Part shown: positions 23,170-24,268 of the stretch, one piece after another
Layout of the letters: each line of letters begins with the position of its first letter
How positions within the stretch are numbered: position 1 is the stretch's first letter
Translations under genes and position numbers: made by a program
Source: Pseudonocardiales bacterium
GTDB lineage: Bacteria > Actinomycetota > Actinomycetes > Mycobacteriales > Jatrophihabitantaceae
NCBI GenBank assembly: GCA_025465405.1
Contig: JAODNL010000110.1
Location: 1-24,268, forward strand
Direction: 5' to 3'
DNA: 24,268 nucleotides
Notes under the pieces: generated by a model
What the model was told of the DNA's origin: nothing
The model's database searches: none
The model's input: the letters and a program-made list of their open reading frames with translations, nothing else

Positions 23170-24268
23170 GTGCTGCGCGTGACGCCGTTCCGGCGGCTGT
23201 GGTACTCCACCGCGCTGTCCAGCCTCGGGGACTGGCTCGGGTTGTTGGCGACGACGGCGTTGGCGACATCGCTCGCGCACGGCTACCAAGCCCAGAACTA
23301 CGCGCTCGGTGGCGTGCTCGTCGTCAAGCTGCTTCCGGCGATCGTCCTTGGCCCCGTCGCGGGGGCCTTCGCCGACCGCTTCGACCGGCGGCGCACGATG
23401 GTCATCTCCGACTTCATCCGGTTCGGTCTGTTCATCACCATTCCCCTCGTCCACACCATCGCCTGGCTCCTGATCGCCAGCTTCCTTATCGAGTGCGTCA
23501 GTTTGTTCTGGATGCCGGCGAAGGACGCGTCCGTGCCGAACCTGGTGCGTCGCGACCAGATCGAAGCGGCCAACCAGCTGAGCCTCATCACCACCTACGG
23601 CTTCACGCCGGTACTCGGGGCGGCACTGTTCTCGGTGCTCTCGCTGATCACGAACGTCCTCGCCCGCCATGTGCATTTCTTTCGCGCGCAGCCGGTCAAC
23701 CTGGCGCTGTACTTCAACGCGGCGACGTTCCTCGTCGGCGCGCTGGTCGTGCTCTTCATCCGCGAGATCAGCGGGCATCGCAACGGCCGGGTGTCCGGTG
23801 ACCAGCCCAGCCTGTTCGGCCTGATGCGCGAGGGTGCGGAGTTCATCCGCAACTCGCGACTGATCGGTGGTCTGATCATCGGCCTGGTCGGCGCGTTTGC
23901 CGGTGGCGGCGCTGTGATCGGCGCGGGCAAGACTTTCGTGACGAGCCTCGGCGGGGGCAACGCGGCCTACGGCGTGCTGTTCGGATCGGTGTTCGTCGGA
24001 CTCGGCTCGGGGATCGCATTCGGCCCGCGGATCGCCCGTGAGCTCTCCCGGCGCCGGCTGTTCGGACTGTCGATCGTCTTCGCCGCGATCTGCCTCATCC
24101 TCACCGCGCTGATGCCCCAGGTAGTGCTAGCGATGATCTTCATCCTCGGCGTCGGCTTCGGCGCGGGGGTCGCGTACCTGGCCGGCACGACCCTCATGGG
24201 CACCGAGGTCGGCGACGAGATGCGCGGCCGGGTGTTCGCGCTGCTGCAGTCGCTGATCCGCGTGATAC
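23170..24268 (+). CDS. MFS transporter, probably N-terminal part of an MFS-thymidylate kinase fusion; runs off the window
   Basis: The frame stays open from 23083 to the window end. It encodes a major facilitator superfamily domain: TPFRRLWYSTALSSLGDWLG, then PVAGAFADRFDRRRTMVISD (the loop 2-3 signature), FIRFGLFITI, and several further helices (for example LIGGLIIGLVGAFAGGGAVI). In actinobacteria the gene after topA is usually an MFS domain fused to dTMP kinase (tmk), so the kinase is expected just beyond 24268. Canonical starts GTG 23170 and GTG 23179 have no ribosome binding site, whereas GAGGGGGA at 23086-23093 precedes an ATC at 23098 that opens a plausible N-terminus (SADSADSAAPAPSAVSSVSA). 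The true start is therefore uncertain. Confidence 0.85.
   Translation, partial: MLRVTPFRRLWYSTALSSLGDWLGLLATTALATSLAHGYQAQNYALGGVLVVKLLPAIVLGPVAGAFADRFDRRRTMVISDFIRFGLFITIPLVHTIAWLLIASFLIECVSLFWMPAKDASVPNLVRRDQIEAANQLSLITTYGFTPVLGAALFSVLSLITNVLARHVHFFRAQPVNLALYFNAATFLVGALVVLFIREISGHRNGRVSGDQPSLFGLMREGAEFIRNSRLIGGLIIGLVGAFAGGGAVIGAGKTFVTSLGGGNAAYGVLFGSVFVGLGSGIAFGPRIARELSRRRLFGLSIVFAAICLILTALMPQVVLAMIFILGVGFGAGVAYLAGTTLMGTEVGDEMRGRVFALLQSLIRVI

Noticed and set aside
22225..23778. 517-codon minus-strand open frame over marR and the MFS gene
   Set aside because: It covers two well-supported genes on the opposite strand and its product has no recognisable domain.

Overview
The window is GC-rich chromosomal DNA with GTG starts, leaderless-looking starts and actinobacterial families throughout, so the source is almost certainly an actinobacterium. 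I see no mycobacterial cell-envelope genes. A deep lineage such as Frankiales, Jatrophihabitantales or a relative is a guess, not a demonstration.

There are two halves. The left half (about 1-11.4 kb) is a mosaic of short, mostly monocistronic accessory genes. It starts with the first codons of a PlsC-type acyltransferase, then an aldo/keto reductase. Next comes a TetR regulator facing an SDR oxidoreductase across a pair of palindromic operators, followed by a decayed second SDR. SixA-like phosphatase, VOC protein, BluB, SMP-30-type lactonase and a small Smr protein follow. The next unit is an apparent operon on the minus strand: DGPF/YCII protein, ECF42-type sigma factor, truncated haemoglobin and DksA/TraR zinc-finger protein. 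After it come a tandem ABM-domain protein, a frameshifted ECF sigma remnant, a DUF1992 protein, a DUF4395 membrane protein and a RibD/DHFR-like fragment. Three decayed genes in this half suggest turnover.

The right half (about 11.7 kb to the end) is a conserved actinobacterial block: DUF4244 Flp-like pilin, TadE and Rv3654c-type TadE-like gene (translationally coupled), a MrfA/Lhr-like helicase with DUF1998, a BldG-like STAS protein, the H+-pyrophosphatase hppA (K+-independent signature), a conserved hypothetical protein, topoisomerase I (topA), and an MFS protein running off the window that is probably the N-terminus of the MFS-thymidylate kinase fusion usual at this position. A trans-aconitate methyltransferase-like gene and a divergent MarR regulator sharing a near-perfect palindrome sit between topA and the MFS gene.

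I do not see an unmistakably new system. The best leads are: pilin genes without tadABC next to them, with two DnaA-box-like sites upstream; bldG without its usual neighbouring anti-sigma gene; an ECF42 operon that appears to include a globin and a DksA-like protein, with an autoregulatory promoter candidate; a CRP-like palindrome before hppA; and an MFS gene whose strong Shine-Dalgarno points at an ATC codon.
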